From positions 62,001 to 126,000 of the forward strand of contig NZ_JBFABE010000014.1 of NCBI RefSeq assembly GCF_040640155.1: a DNA stretch of 64,000 nucleotides, in the 5' to 3' direction. This stretch comes from Streptosporangium sp040640155 (GTDB lineage Bacteria > Actinomycetota > Actinomycetes > Streptosporangiales > Streptosporangiaceae). The translations under genes and the position numbers were made by a program. The notes beneath the pieces are model-generated. The model did no database searches. It was not told the origin of the DNA and worked only from the letters and a program-made list of their open reading frames with translations. Numbering within the stretch: position 1 is the first letter of the stretch; the number at the start of each line of letters is the position of its first letter. Positions 36,126 to 43,742 of the stretch are shown here, piece after piece.

Positions 36126-36390
36126 GTTGACTCCTACCGACGGACAAGCGGCCGGCCGATGCCGGACGCCCCGAACGAACTCGGCACTGCGAACGCCGGG
36201 TATGCTTGATCGTGGTTTGACTGCGTGCGGGTAAGCTAGACCCGCCCCGTGCGGTGCGCCTCGACTTGCACCGCACCACCGCCCCGATGTGGGTGTTCAT
36301 CCAGTGCGGCCTCAGGCCGCGCGCTCCAGGCTCGTCCTTTCGCAGAAGTGACGTGCCCCGTTCTTCTATCGAAAGGCACGAGTCTTCGTG
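36126..36390 (+). promoter_or_regulatory. Promoter region and structured leader of the DEAD-box helicase gene
   Basis: The 415-bp gap from 35973 has no gene. TATGCT (36201-36206) is a possible -10; TTGACT occurs at 36126 and 36217. Three hairpins then follow: GTGCGGTGC/GCACCGCAC (36249-36257 and 36268-36276, 10-base loop), GCGGCC-TCA-GGCCGC (36306-36320), and CACGA-GTCT-TCGTG (36377-36390). The last places the GTG start codon (36388-36390) in its 3' arm, directly after the GAAAGG that would serve as Shine-Dalgarno. A long, folded leader is a known style of cold-shock helicase control; here it is inferred. Confidence 0.55.
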
Positions 36391-38076
36391 ACCATGCTTG
36401 ACGCTGTTCTGCCCGAGTTCACCGAGATCACCGAGATCGTCCAGGCCCCCGCGGGCCCGTCCGAGTTCACCCTCCTCGGCCTGCCGAAGCCCCTGGTGAC
36501 CGGCCTCTCCCGCGCGGGTATCGACAGCCCCTTCCCCATCCAGCGGGCCACGATCCCCGACATCCTCGCCGGGCACGACGTTCTCGGCCGCGGCCAGACC
36601 GGCTCCGGCAAGACGCTCGCCTTCGGCCTGCCCATGATGACCCGCATCGCCGGCGCCAAGGCCCGCCCGGGCCGCCCGCTGGCCGTCGTCCTGGTGCCGA
36701 CGCGCGAGCTCGCCATGCAGGTCACCGACGCGCTCGAGCCGCTCGGCCGCGGTCTGTCGCTGCGCATGAAGACCGTCGTCGGCGGCATGTCCATGGGCCG
36801 CCAGATCGAGGCGCTGCGCCGCGGCGTCGAGGTCGTCGTGGCCACCCCGGGCCGGCTGACCGACCTCATGCAGCAGGGTGAGTGCACGCTGGACGAGGTC
36901 CAGGTGACGATCCTGGACGAGGCCGACCACATGTGCGACCTCGGCTTCTTCCCGGTGGTCAGCGCGATCCTGCAGCAGACCCCGGCCGACAGCCAGCGCC
37001 TGCTGTTCTCCGCGACCCTGGACGGCGACGTCGACAAGCTCGTCCGCCGCTTCCTCACCGACCCGGTGACCCACTCCATGGCCCCGGCCACCTCCTCGGT
37101 CGACACCATGGAGCACCACGTCCTCGAGGTGCACCGCGACGACAAGTTCCCGGTGACCGCCGAGATCGCCAACCGCGAGGGCCGGACGATCATCTTCGTG
37201 CGCACCCAGCACGGCGTGGACCGGCTCTGCAAGCAGCTCGCCCAGGTCGGCATCCGTGCCGGCGGCCTGCACGGCGGCAAGCGCCAGAACCAGCGCACCC
37301 GCATCCTGGCCGAGTTCAAGGAAGGCACGATCAACGTCCTGGTCTGCACGGACGTCGCGGCCCGCGGCATCCACGTCGACAACATCAGCCTCGTGCTGCA
37401 CGTCGACCCGCCCCAGGACCACAAGAGCTACCTGCACCGCGGCGGCCGTACCGCCCGCGCCGGGGAGAAGGGCACCGTCATGACGCTGGTGCTCCCCAAC
37501 GAGCGTCGCTCCACCGAGTCGATGACCCGTCGCGCCGGCATCAAGCCGTTCCGCATCAAGGCCACCCCGGGCCACCCCCGCCTGGAGGAGGTCGCCGGTG
37601 CGCGTACCCCCAGCGGCGAGGCGATCCCGGTCTGGGAGCCCTCGGCCCCGGCCGCCAAGCAGCGTCAGGGCCGTGGCGGCTACGGCAACGGCGGCGGCAA
37701 CGGCGGTGCCCGCGGCCCGCGCCGCTTCCGCTCCGACCGTCCCGCCCACGGCGCCGAGGGCGGCCAGCCCCGCGAGCGTTCCTTCGGTGACGACCGCCCG
37801 GCCGGTGGCGGCGGCTACCGCTCCGAGCGTCCCGCCGGTGGCGGCGGCTACCGTTCCGAGCGCCCGGCCGCCGGCTACCGCGGTGGCGAGCGGCGCGAGC
37901 CGTTCCGCGCCGACCGTCCGGCCCCGGCCGGTGGCGGTTACCGTTCCGAGCGCCCCTCGGGCGAGCGCGAGCCCTTCCGCGGCGAGCGTCAGGGCGGCGG
38001 CTTCCGCGGCGGCGAGTTCCGCGCCGACGGCCGCGGCTCGGCCCCGCGCGGCGGCGGCAGCCGCTACGGCCGCTGA
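36388..38076 (+). CDS. DEAD-box RNA helicase with RGG-rich tail
   Basis: 562-residue ATP-dependent RNA helicase. RecA domain 1 has the Q motif (PFPIQRATIPDIL), Walker A GQTGSGKT (69-76), PTRELA, TPGR, DEAD (177-180) and SAT. Domain 2 has IIFVRTQHGVDRL, VCTDVAARGIHV and HRGGRTARAG. From about residue 425 the tail is repeated Gly/Arg (GGGYRSERPAGGG-type, several copies), an RNA-binding RGG/low-complexity region. Likely roles are ribosome assembly or mRNA unwinding, especially in cold. An in-frame ATG two codons after the GTG is an alternative start. Confidence 0.93.
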   Translation: MTMLDAVLPEFTEITEIVQAPAGPSEFTLLGLPKPLVTGLSRAGIDSPFPIQRATIPDILAGHDVLGRGQTGSGKTLAFGLPMMTRIAGAKARPGRPLAVVLVPTRELAMQVTDALEPLGRGLSLRMKTVVGGMSMGRQIEALRRGVEVVVATPGRLTDLMQQGECTLDEVQVTILDEADHMCDLGFFPVVSAILQQTPADSQRLLFSATLDGDVDKLVRRFLTDPVTHSMAPATSSVDTMEHHVLEVHRDDKFPVTAEIANREGRTIIFVRTQHGVDRLCKQLAQVGIRAGGLHGGKRQNQRTRILAEFKEGTINVLVCTDVAARGIHVDNISLVLHVDPPQDHKSYLHRGGRTARAGEKGTVMTLVLPNERRSTESMTRRAGIKPFRIKATPGHPRLEEVAGARTPSGEAIPVWEPSAPAAKQRQGRGGYGNGGGNGGARGPRRFRSDRPAHGAEGGQPRERSFGDDRPAGGGGYRSERPAGGGGYRSERPAAGYRGGERREPFRADRPAPAGGGYRSERPSGEREPFRGERQGGGFRGGEFRADGRGSAPRGGGSRYGR

Positions 38077-38126
38077 TCGCTGATCCACCGTCGGGCCCCC
38101 TCAGGGGGTCCCGGTACGACCCTTCG

Positions 38127-38160
38127 AAGGGCCGGCACGGCATCCGCCGTGCCGGCCCTT
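38127..38160 (+). terminator. Very strong hairpin after the DEAD-box gene
   Basis: AAGGGCCGGCACGGC pairs perfectly (15 bp) with GCCGTGCCGGCCCTT around an ATCC loop, 50 bases after the stop. It may serve as a bidirectional terminator for the convergent HxlR gene. Confidence 0.8.
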
Positions 38161-38162
38161 CG

Positions 38163-38220
38163 GCGTTCCCGCGTCGGCGTTCCCGCGTCGGCGGCACCGG
38201 GGCGGTGGCACCGGGGCGGC
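38163..38220. repeat. Two adjacent 14-bp tandem duplications
   Basis: GCGTTCCCGCGTCG is duplicated at 38163-38176 and 38177-38190. GGCACCGGGGCGG(T/C) is duplicated at 38193-38206 and 38207-38220. Both lie between the terminator and the end of the HxlR gene. Confidence 0.6.
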
Positions 38221-38245
38221 GGACGGCCCCCCGGTCAGGACGTGA

Positions 38246-38722
38246 TCACGCCGGCGATCCGGACCGTGCCCCGCTCGCCCCCGGGCCGGGGAGCACGTCG
38301 ACGTCGGTCGCGTGCATCGGCCGCTCGCAGACCGAGCAGCGCGGCTCGACGTGGCTGATCTCACCGCAGGCGTGGTGCCGGTAGAGGACCGGGGGACCGG
38401 CCTCGCCCGCCGTCCACCGGTCGCCCCAGCGCACCATGGTCAGCAGCAGGTCGCACAGCTCCATGCCCTTGACGGTGAGCGTGTACTCGTGACGCGGGGG
38501 ACGGCTGGAGTACTCGGTGCGCTCCAGGACGCCCTTCTCGACCAGCCACCTGAGCCGTTCGGCGAGCACCTTGCGCGAGATGCCCAGGCTCTGCTGGAGC
38601 CGCTCGAAGCGGGTGATGCCGACGTAGACGTTCCGCAGGATCAGCGGTGACCACGGCTCGCCGACGACGTCCAGCGTGCGGGCGATCGAGCAGGCCATGT
38701 CACCGAACGGGGTTCGCTGCAT
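38246..38722 (-). CDS. HxlR-family regulator with C-terminal Cys/His motif
   Basis: 158-residue winged-helix regulator. The N-terminus holds the HxlR features CSIARTLDVVGEPWSPLILR and FERLQQSLGISRKVLAERLRWL in parts, followed by the wing SSRPPRHEYTLTVKG. Residues about 115-140 (RHHACGEISHVEPRCSVCERPM, read in two parts) carry three Cys and several His and may bind zinc or sense oxidation. Divergent from the DUF899 gene, which it likely controls through two repeats in the 97-bp gap. Confidence 0.88.
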   Translation of the reverse strand: MQRTPFGDMACSIARTLDVVGEPWSPLILRNVYVGITRFERLQQSLGISRKVLAERLRWLVEKGVLERTEYSSRPPRHEYTLTVKGMELCDLLLTMVRWGDRWTAGEAGPPVLYRHHACGEISHVEPRCSVCERPMHATDVDVLPGPGASGARSGSPA

Positions 38723-38743
38723 GAGGCCAGTGTAGGCGAGTGG

Positions 38744-38800
38744 GTTCCCTCAGGAGACCATCCGCTGCTACGGTCGATCGAGTACGTTCCCTGAAGAGAC
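38744..38800. promoter_or_regulatory. Pair of 15-bp dyad repeats, probable HxlR operators
   Basis: GTTCCCTCAGGAGAC (38744-38758) and GTTCCCTGAAGAGAC (38786-38800) differ at two positions, each having partial dyad symmetry (GTyyCCT-n-AGrrAC). Starts are 42 bp apart, four helical turns, and they flank the likely promoters of the divergent HxlR and DUF899 genes. Confidence 0.65.
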
Positions 38801-38819
38801 TGAAAGGGGCAGGGGCATC

Positions 38820-39536
38820 ATGAACCTTCCGGAGATCGTGTCGGAGGAGCGGTGGCGGGCCGAGCGGGACGCGCTGCTGGTGAAGGAGAAGGAGCACACC
38901 CGCGCGCTGGACGCGCTGGCCGCCGAGCGGCGCGCCATGCCGATGGTCCGGGTGGGGAAGGACTACGTGTTCCAGGGGCCGGACGGGCCGGCGAGCCTGC
39001 TCGACCTGTTCGACGGACGGCGCCAGCTCATCGTGTACAGCTTCATGTGGCACGGCGGCGAGGACTTCTGCTCGGGGTGCTCGATGTTCACCGACAACGT
39101 CGGCCACCTGGCCCACCTCCACGCGCGCGACACCTCCTTCGTGCTGGTCTCCCGCGGCCCGCTGTCCGAGATCACGCCGTTCAGGGAGCGGATGGGCTGG
39201 ACGATCCCGTGGTTCTCCTCGCTGGGCACCGATTTCAACGACGACATGGGGGCGGGGGACGGGTTCGCCCTGAACGTCTTCCTCCGCGGCGACGGCGACG
39301 GCGACGGCGGTGGTGGTGACGGGGGCGCGGACGCGGTGTACCGCACCTACGACACCACCGGGCGCGGTGTCGAACGGCTGGGCAGCGTCTGGACCTTCCT
39401 GGACCTGACCCCGCTCGGGAGGCAGGAGACCTGGGAGGACTCGCCCGCGGGCAGGCCGCAGGGACCCCCCTACACCTGGTGGCGCCTGCACGACGAGTAC
39501 GACGAGCGGGCCGGGCACGCCGCGCGCGAGGCCTGA
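38820..39536 (+). CDS. DUF899 thioredoxin-like protein
   Basis: 238-residue DUF899 (AhpC/TSA-related, thioredoxin-like) protein. Typical segments are LLVKEKEHTRALDALAAERRAMP in parts, VFQGPDGPASLLDLFDGRRQLIVYSFMW in parts, the cysteine loop EDFCSGCSMFTDNVGHLAHL with a C-x2-C pair, and WFSSLGTDFNDDMG. A Gly-Asp run (about residues 158-170), coded by a (GGCGAC)n repeat, interrupts the usual sequence. Probably a peroxide or redox-active enzyme; function is not established. Shine-Dalgarno AAAGGGGCAGGGG. Confidence 0.85.
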   Translation: MNLPEIVSEERWRAERDALLVKEKEHTRALDALAAERRAMPMVRVGKDYVFQGPDGPASLLDLFDGRRQLIVYSFMWHGGEDFCSGCSMFTDNVGHLAHLHARDTSFVLVSRGPLSEITPFRERMGWTIPWFSSLGTDFNDDMGAGDGFALNVFLRGDGDGDGGGGDGGADAVYRTYDTTGRGVERLGSVWTFLDLTPLGRQETWEDSPAGRPQGPPYTWWRLHDEYDERAGHAAREA

Positions 39537-39582
39537 CCGCCGCCGGTCGCCCGCCCGGCCGTCACCGGCCGTCCGCGTGGCC

Positions 39583-39690
39583 CCGTGGCCGAGTGACTCC
39601 GTGGCCGAGCGGCCCCATGGGCCGAGCGGCCCCATGGACCGAGTGGACCCAAGGCCACGGGGCCCCGTGGCCACGGGGCCGCTCGGCCTT
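39583..39690. repeat. 16-17-bp minisatellite with nested palindromes
   Basis: Degenerate units such as GGCCCCATGGACCGAGT recur about five times between the convergent DUF899 and LacI genes. The array ends in a perfect 20-bp palindrome, GGCCACGGGGCCCCGTGGCC (39653-39672), that overlaps a second one, CCCCGTGGCCACGGGG (39663-39678). These hairpins may terminate both genes. Confidence 0.6.
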
Positions 39691-39696
39691 CTCGCG

Positions 39697-40731
39697 TCAC
39701 CCGCGCGAGGAGCCGTCCCTCCCCCCGGGCGGGGGAGCGGTGCTGCCCCGGGGCGTGAGGCGCGCGGCCCCGTCCTCGTACGGGCCGACGTCCTCGCCGG
39801 AGATCAGCGAGAGCAGGTGGCGGGCGGCCTGCGCGCCGTAGGCGGAGATGTCGCGGCTCAGGGCGGTGAGCGGGGGATGGACGACCCGGGAGAGCGGGGA
39901 GTCGTTCCAGGCGACGACGGACAGGTCGCCGGGCACGTCCAGGCGCAGCTCCCGGGCGGCGGACAGGCCGGCGACGGCCATGATGTCGTTGTCGTAGACG
40001 ATCGCGGTGGGCCGGTCCGGTGAACTGAGCAGGCGCCGGGTGGCGCCGGCGCCCTCCTCGCCGGTGTAGTCGGTGTGCACGGTCACGTACTCGGCGACGC
40101 CGTCGCACGCCTCGGCGAAGGCGCGGTCGCGCAGCACGGTGTGGACCAGGTGCGGCAGGCCGGCGATCCTGGCGATCCTGCGGTGGCCCAGGGCCAGCAG
40201 GTACCGTACGGTCTCGCGGACGGCGTGGGCGTCGTCGGACCAGACCGGGAGCAGCGAGCCCGCCCCCGAGGGGTGGCCGACCACCACGGAGGGCAGGCCC
40301 AGCGCCTCGAACGCCGGGACGCGCAGGTCGTCCACGTTCAGGTCGACGAGGATGGCGCCGTCGACGCGGCCCTCGCCCCACCAGCGGCGGTAGACCGCGA
40401 TCTCCTGCTCGTGGTCGGTGACCATCTGCAGCAGGAGCGCGTACGAGCGGTCCGACAGCTCGCCCTCGATGCCGCTGATGAGCTCCATGAAGAACGGCTC
40501 CACGCCGAGCGTGCGGGCCGGGCGGCACACGGCCAGGCCGACGGTGCGGGCGCGCGCGCCGTTCAGGGCGCGGGCCGCGCTGCTGGGACGCCAGCCGATC
40601 TCCTCGGCGATCGCCATGATCCTGGCCCGGGTGCTCTCCGACACGCCGGGCTGCCCGTTCAGGGCGTAGGAGACGGCCCCCTTGGACACCCCGGCCTGCC
40701 GGGCGACGTCCGTGATCGTCGGTCTTCTCAT
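39697..40731 (-). CDS. LacI-family transcriptional repressor
   Basis: 344-residue regulator. The N-terminal HTH is TITDVARQAGVSKGAVSYAL, and the hinge helix region is PSSAARALNG. The periplasmic-binding-like effector domain begins at VGLAVCRP. The recognition helix SKGAVSYALNG differs from that of classical LacI or CebR. It is divergent from the importer and beta-mannosidase operon, so the inducer is probably a (manno-)oligosaccharide. A Pro/Gly-rich tail of about 20 residues follows the domain. Confidence 0.9.
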   Translation of the reverse strand: MRRPTITDVARQAGVSKGAVSYALNGQPGVSESTRARIMAIAEEIGWRPSSAARALNGARARTVGLAVCRPARTLGVEPFFMELISGIEGELSDRSYALLLQMVTDHEQEIAVYRRWWGEGRVDGAILVDLNVDDLRVPAFEALGLPSVVVGHPSGAGSLLPVWSDDAHAVRETVRYLLALGHRRIARIAGLPHLVHTVLRDRAFAEACDGVAEYVTVHTDYTGEEGAGATRRLLSSPDRPTAIVYDNDIMAVAGLSAARELRLDVPGDLSVVAWNDSPLSRVVHPPLTALSRDISAYGAQAARHLLSLISGEDVGPYEDGAARLTPRGSTAPPPGGRDGSSRG

Positions 40732-40764
40732 GTTCCCCCCCGTCGATGAGTGGGGTGATTGTAG

Positions 40765-40836
40765 CTGAACCGGTCCAGTGCTCTATTGACAGGGCCGACA
40801 CAGGGACTTTACGGTCTCGATACTTATCCGGTTCAG
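40765..40836. promoter_or_regulatory. Promoter flanked by two LacI-type operators
   Basis: TTGACA (40786-40791) and TACGGT (40810-40815), 18 bp apart, form a good promoter toward the importer. CTGAACCGGTCCAG (40765-40778) lies upstream and CTTATCCGGTTCAG (40823-40836) downstream. Both are variants of a CTGAACCGGTTCAG dyad with a central CG, the LacI-family pattern; centres are 58 bp apart, allowing looping. Confidence 0.7.
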
Positions 40837-40864
40837 CAAGCGCATGCGGTCGCGTCTAGTCGGT

Positions 40865-40878
40865 TGGGAGCGCTCCCA
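40865..40878. promoter_or_regulatory. Perfect CebR-type box
   Basis: TGGGAGCGCTCCCA is identical to the 14-bp palindrome bound by the cellobiose-responsive repressor CebR in Streptomyces. It lies 23 bases before the receptor ATG, downstream of the promoter, so a bound repressor would block transcription. It differs from the local LacI sites and suggests a second, beta-glucan-responsive layer of control. Confidence 0.75.
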
Positions 40879-40900
40879 TGCTGGAGAGGAGAACTGTCCG

Positions 40901-42673
40901 ATGCGGATTCGACGAAGGTTCGCGGTGCTCGGGACGGCGGCCTGCCTGGCCGCCGCCGGATGCAGCGGAGGTTCCAGCACGCCGTCGGCCCCCTCCGGGG
41001 CGCCCCCGGCGTCCGGTGGCGCGGGAGTCCCGGCGGGCTCGGCCGGGGCCGACGCCGCGTTCCCCCGCAACGAGACCCTGTACACCAGCGGCACCCAGTG
41101 GGGTCCCCCGGCCAACTGGAACCCGCTGCGCACCTGGGACTCGGCCACGGGCACCAAGGGACTCGTCTACGAGACCCTCTTCCTGTACGACCCCCAGAAC
41201 GACACCTTCACCCCCTGGCTGGCCGAGAGCGGCGCCTGGACCGGCGAGAAGACCTACGAGCTCAAGCTCAGGCAGGGCGTGACCTGGGCCGACGGCAAGC
41301 CGTTCACCGCCGACGACGTGGTCTTCACCGTCGAGCTCGGCAAGATGAAGACCGTCCCCTACGCCAACCTGTGGGGCTGGCTGGAGAAGGCCGAGGCGGT
41401 GGACCCGAACACCGTCAGGTTCACCTTCTCCAAGGCCAACCACCAGCAATGGGCCAACTGGGTCTACAACAACGCGATCGTCCCCAAGCACATCTGGGAG
41501 GGCCGCTCCGAGGACGACGTGATGAACGGCGTCAACGACAAACCGGTCGGCACCGGCCCGTACAGCTACCACAGCCACGACCAGGACCGGATGGCCTGGG
41601 TCAAGCGGGACGGCTGGTGGGCCACCAAGGCGCTGGGCAAGGACGTCAAGCCCAAGTACGTCGTCGACATCGTCAACTCCAGCAACGAGGTCGCGATGGG
41701 CCTGCTGCTGCAGAAGGGCCTCGACCTCAGCAACAACTTCCTGCCCGGCGTGGCCAACCTCGTCAAGGGCAACTTCGGCATCCAGACGTACTTCCCCGAG
41801 CCGCCGTACATGCTCTCGGCCAACACCGCCTTCCTGGTCCCCAACACGAAGAAGAAGCCGCTGGACGACCCGGCCTTCCGCAAGGCCGTCGCCAACGCCA
41901 TCGACACCAAGAAGATCGTCGAGGGCGTCTACGGCAACCTCGTCAAGGCCGCGAGCCCCACCGGCCTGCTGCCGCAGTGGGACAAGTACGTCGACCAGGC
42001 CGTGGTGAGCGAGAAGGGCTTCTCCTTCGACAGCGCCAAGGCCAAGAAGCTGCTGGCCGACGCCGGGTACAAGGACCGCGACGGCGACGGGCTGGTGGAG
42101 AACAAGGACGGCTCCAAGGCGTCCCTGAAGCTCATCGTCCCGGCCGGGTGGACCGACTGGATGGAGGCGAGCCGGGTCATCGCCGAGGGCGCCAAGGCCG
42201 CCGGGATCGACCTCGTCGCCGAGTTCCCCGACTTCAACGCGCTGGTCGACCAGCGCTCCTCCGGCAAGTTCGACCTGCTCATCAACAACGAGCGGCAGCT
42301 GTCGAACACCCCGTGGATGTACTACGACTACATCTTCCAGCTCCCGGTGAACAAGCAGCAGAACACCGTCAACTTCGGGCGGTACGAGAACAAGAAGGTC
42401 TGGGACCTCGTCCAGGAGCTCGACGGCAAGAAGGTCGACGACGTCGAGGGCATGAAGCAGGTCGCCTCCGAGATCCAGAAGATCCAGCTCGACGACCTGC
42501 CGGTGATCCCCCTCTGGTACAACGGCCTGTGGGCCCAGACCAGCACCGCGGTCTGGACGAACTGGCCCTCCTCGGCCCCCGGCACCCCCAAGAGCCCGCC
42601 GACCATGTGGCGCAACTGGCTGGAACTGGGCGGTGTGCTGACGCTGACCGAGATCAAGCCCGTCGGAGGCTGA
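40901..42673 (+). CDS. Opp/Dpp-type ABC importer, substrate-binding lipoprotein (SBP_bac_5)
   Basis: 590-residue family 5 binding protein, with a basic N-terminus, hydrophobic signal and lipobox LAAAGC. Family segments include YETLFLYDP, GVTWADGKPFTADDVVFT, a GTGPY motif and YKDRDGDGLVENKDGSK. Although the family often binds peptides, members next to glycosidases (for example in Thermotoga) bind oligosaccharides. Being encoded with a LacI regulator and a beta-mannosidase, this one probably binds manno-oligosaccharides. The ATG at 40901 has a GAGAGGAG Shine-Dalgarno. Confidence 0.87.
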   Translation: MRIRRRFAVLGTAACLAAAGCSGGSSTPSAPSGAPPASGGAGVPAGSAGADAAFPRNETLYTSGTQWGPPANWNPLRTWDSATGTKGLVYETLFLYDPQNDTFTPWLAESGAWTGEKTYELKLRQGVTWADGKPFTADDVVFTVELGKMKTVPYANLWGWLEKAEAVDPNTVRFTFSKANHQQWANWVYNNAIVPKHIWEGRSEDDVMNGVNDKPVGTGPYSYHSHDQDRMAWVKRDGWWATKALGKDVKPKYVVDIVNSSNEVAMGLLLQKGLDLSNNFLPGVANLVKGNFGIQTYFPEPPYMLSANTAFLVPNTKKKPLDDPAFRKAVANAIDTKKIVEGVYGNLVKAASPTGLLPQWDKYVDQAVVSEKGFSFDSAKAKKLLADAGYKDRDGDGLVENKDGSKASLKLIVPAGWTDWMEASRVIAEGAKAAGIDLVAEFPDFNALVDQRSSGKFDLLINNERQLSNTPWMYYDYIFQLPVNKQQNTVNFGRYENKKVWDLVQELDGKKVDDVEGMKQVASEIQKIQLDDLPVIPLWYNGLWAQTSTAVWTNWPSSAPGTPKSPPTMWRNWLELGGVLTLTEIKPVGG

Positions 42674-42687
42674 CCCCGCGATCTCTC

Positions 42688-42720
42688 GCCCCCTCCCGCG
42701 CCCGGCGCGCGGGAGGGGGC
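42688..42720 (+). terminator. 14-bp perfect stem between receptor and permease genes
   Basis: GCCCCCTCCCGCGC (42688-42701) pairs with GCGCGGGAGGGGGC (42707-42720) around a 5-base loop. Placed within the operon, it likely stabilises the receptor mRNA 3' end or attenuates read-through, so that the receptor outnumbers the permeases. Confidence 0.7.
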
Positions 42721-42746
42721 CCATCTCGCCGATTCGGGAGGATCGC

Positions 42747-43742
42747 GTGCGACGTTACTTCGGCCGGAAACTGCTCGTCTACGGCCTGACCTTCCTGGTG
42801 GCCGTCACCGTCAACTGGATGATCCCGCGCTTCATGCCGGGCGACCCGGTGCAGAGCATGCTGTCGCGGGCCAACGTGTCCCAGCCGGCGGCGGTGGAGG
42901 CGATGCGCGCCCACTACACCGCCCTGTTCGGGCTCGACCTGCCCCTGTGGCAGCAGTACCTCAACTTCTGGGCCGCGCTGTTCCGGGGCGACCTGGGGAT
43001 CAGCATCTGGGTGTTCCCCACCCCGGTGACCGACCTCATCATGCGGGCGGTGCCGTACACGCTGGCGCTGCTCATCCCCTCGATCCTGCTGAGCTGGTGG
43101 GCGGGCAACCGGTTCGGCGCCTTCGCGGCCCGGCGCAAGTGGCTCGACAACACCGCGCTGCCGATCGGGTACGTGCTGACCGCCACCCCGTACATGTGGC
43201 TGGCCATCCTGCTGGCCTGGGGGCTCGGCGTGGTGGCCGGGATCTTCCCCGTCTCGGGCGGCTACAGCTTCGCGATGCGGCCCAACTGGTCGTGGGAGTT
43301 CATCGGGAACCTGGCGCTGCACTGGTTCCTGCCGTTCGCCTCGCTGTTCCTGGTCGCGTTCGGCGGCTGGGCCATCGGCATGCGCAACATGATCATCTAT
43401 GAGCTGGAGGCGGACTACTCCACCTACCTGGCCTCGCTCGGCGCGCCGCGCAGGCTCATCCGCCGCTACGCGTTCAGGAACGCGGTGCTGCCGCAGATCA
43501 CCGGCCTGGCCCTGCAACTTGGCGTGCTGGTGGCCGGGGCGCTGGTCACCGAGATCGTCTTCTCCTACCCGGGCCTCGGCCACCTGATCCTCAAGGCGAT
43601 CCAGAACCAGGACTTCTTCCTGCTCCAGGGAGCCTTCCTGTTCATCGTCGTGGGCGTGCTGATCGCCAACTTCGTCATCGACATCGTCTACGTCCTGGTC
43701 GACCCGCGCACCAGGATCGGCATGGGAGGGGAGGCGACGTGA
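42747..43742 (+). CDS. Opp-type ABC importer permease (OppB-like)
   Basis: 331-residue permease with a long extracytoplasmic loop after helix 1 (PRFMPGDPVQSML) and about six helices. The EAA coupling loop reads ELEADYSTYLASLGAPRRLI, followed by NAVLPQITGLALQLG. GTG start with GGGAGG upstream. Overlaps the next permease by GTGA. Confidence 0.9.
   Translation: MRRYFGRKLLVYGLTFLVAVTVNWMIPRFMPGDPVQSMLSRANVSQPAAVEAMRAHYTALFGLDLPLWQQYLNFWAALFRGDLGISIWVFPTPVTDLIMRAVPYTLALLIPSILLSWWAGNRFGAFAARRKWLDNTALPIGYVLTATPYMWLAILLAWGLGVVAGIFPVSGGYSFAMRPNWSWEFIGNLALHWFLPFASLFLVAFGGWAIGMRNMIIYELEADYSTYLASLGAPRRLIRRYAFRNAVLPQITGLALQLGVLVAGALVTEIVFSYPGLGHLILKAIQNQDFFLLQGAFLFIVVGVLIANFVIDIVYVLVDPRTRIGMGGEAT

Noticed and set aside
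36046..38088. Long minus-strand frame opposite the DEAD-box gene
   Set aside because: Repetitive Ala/Val/Gly translation mirroring the helicase; no independent start signals.
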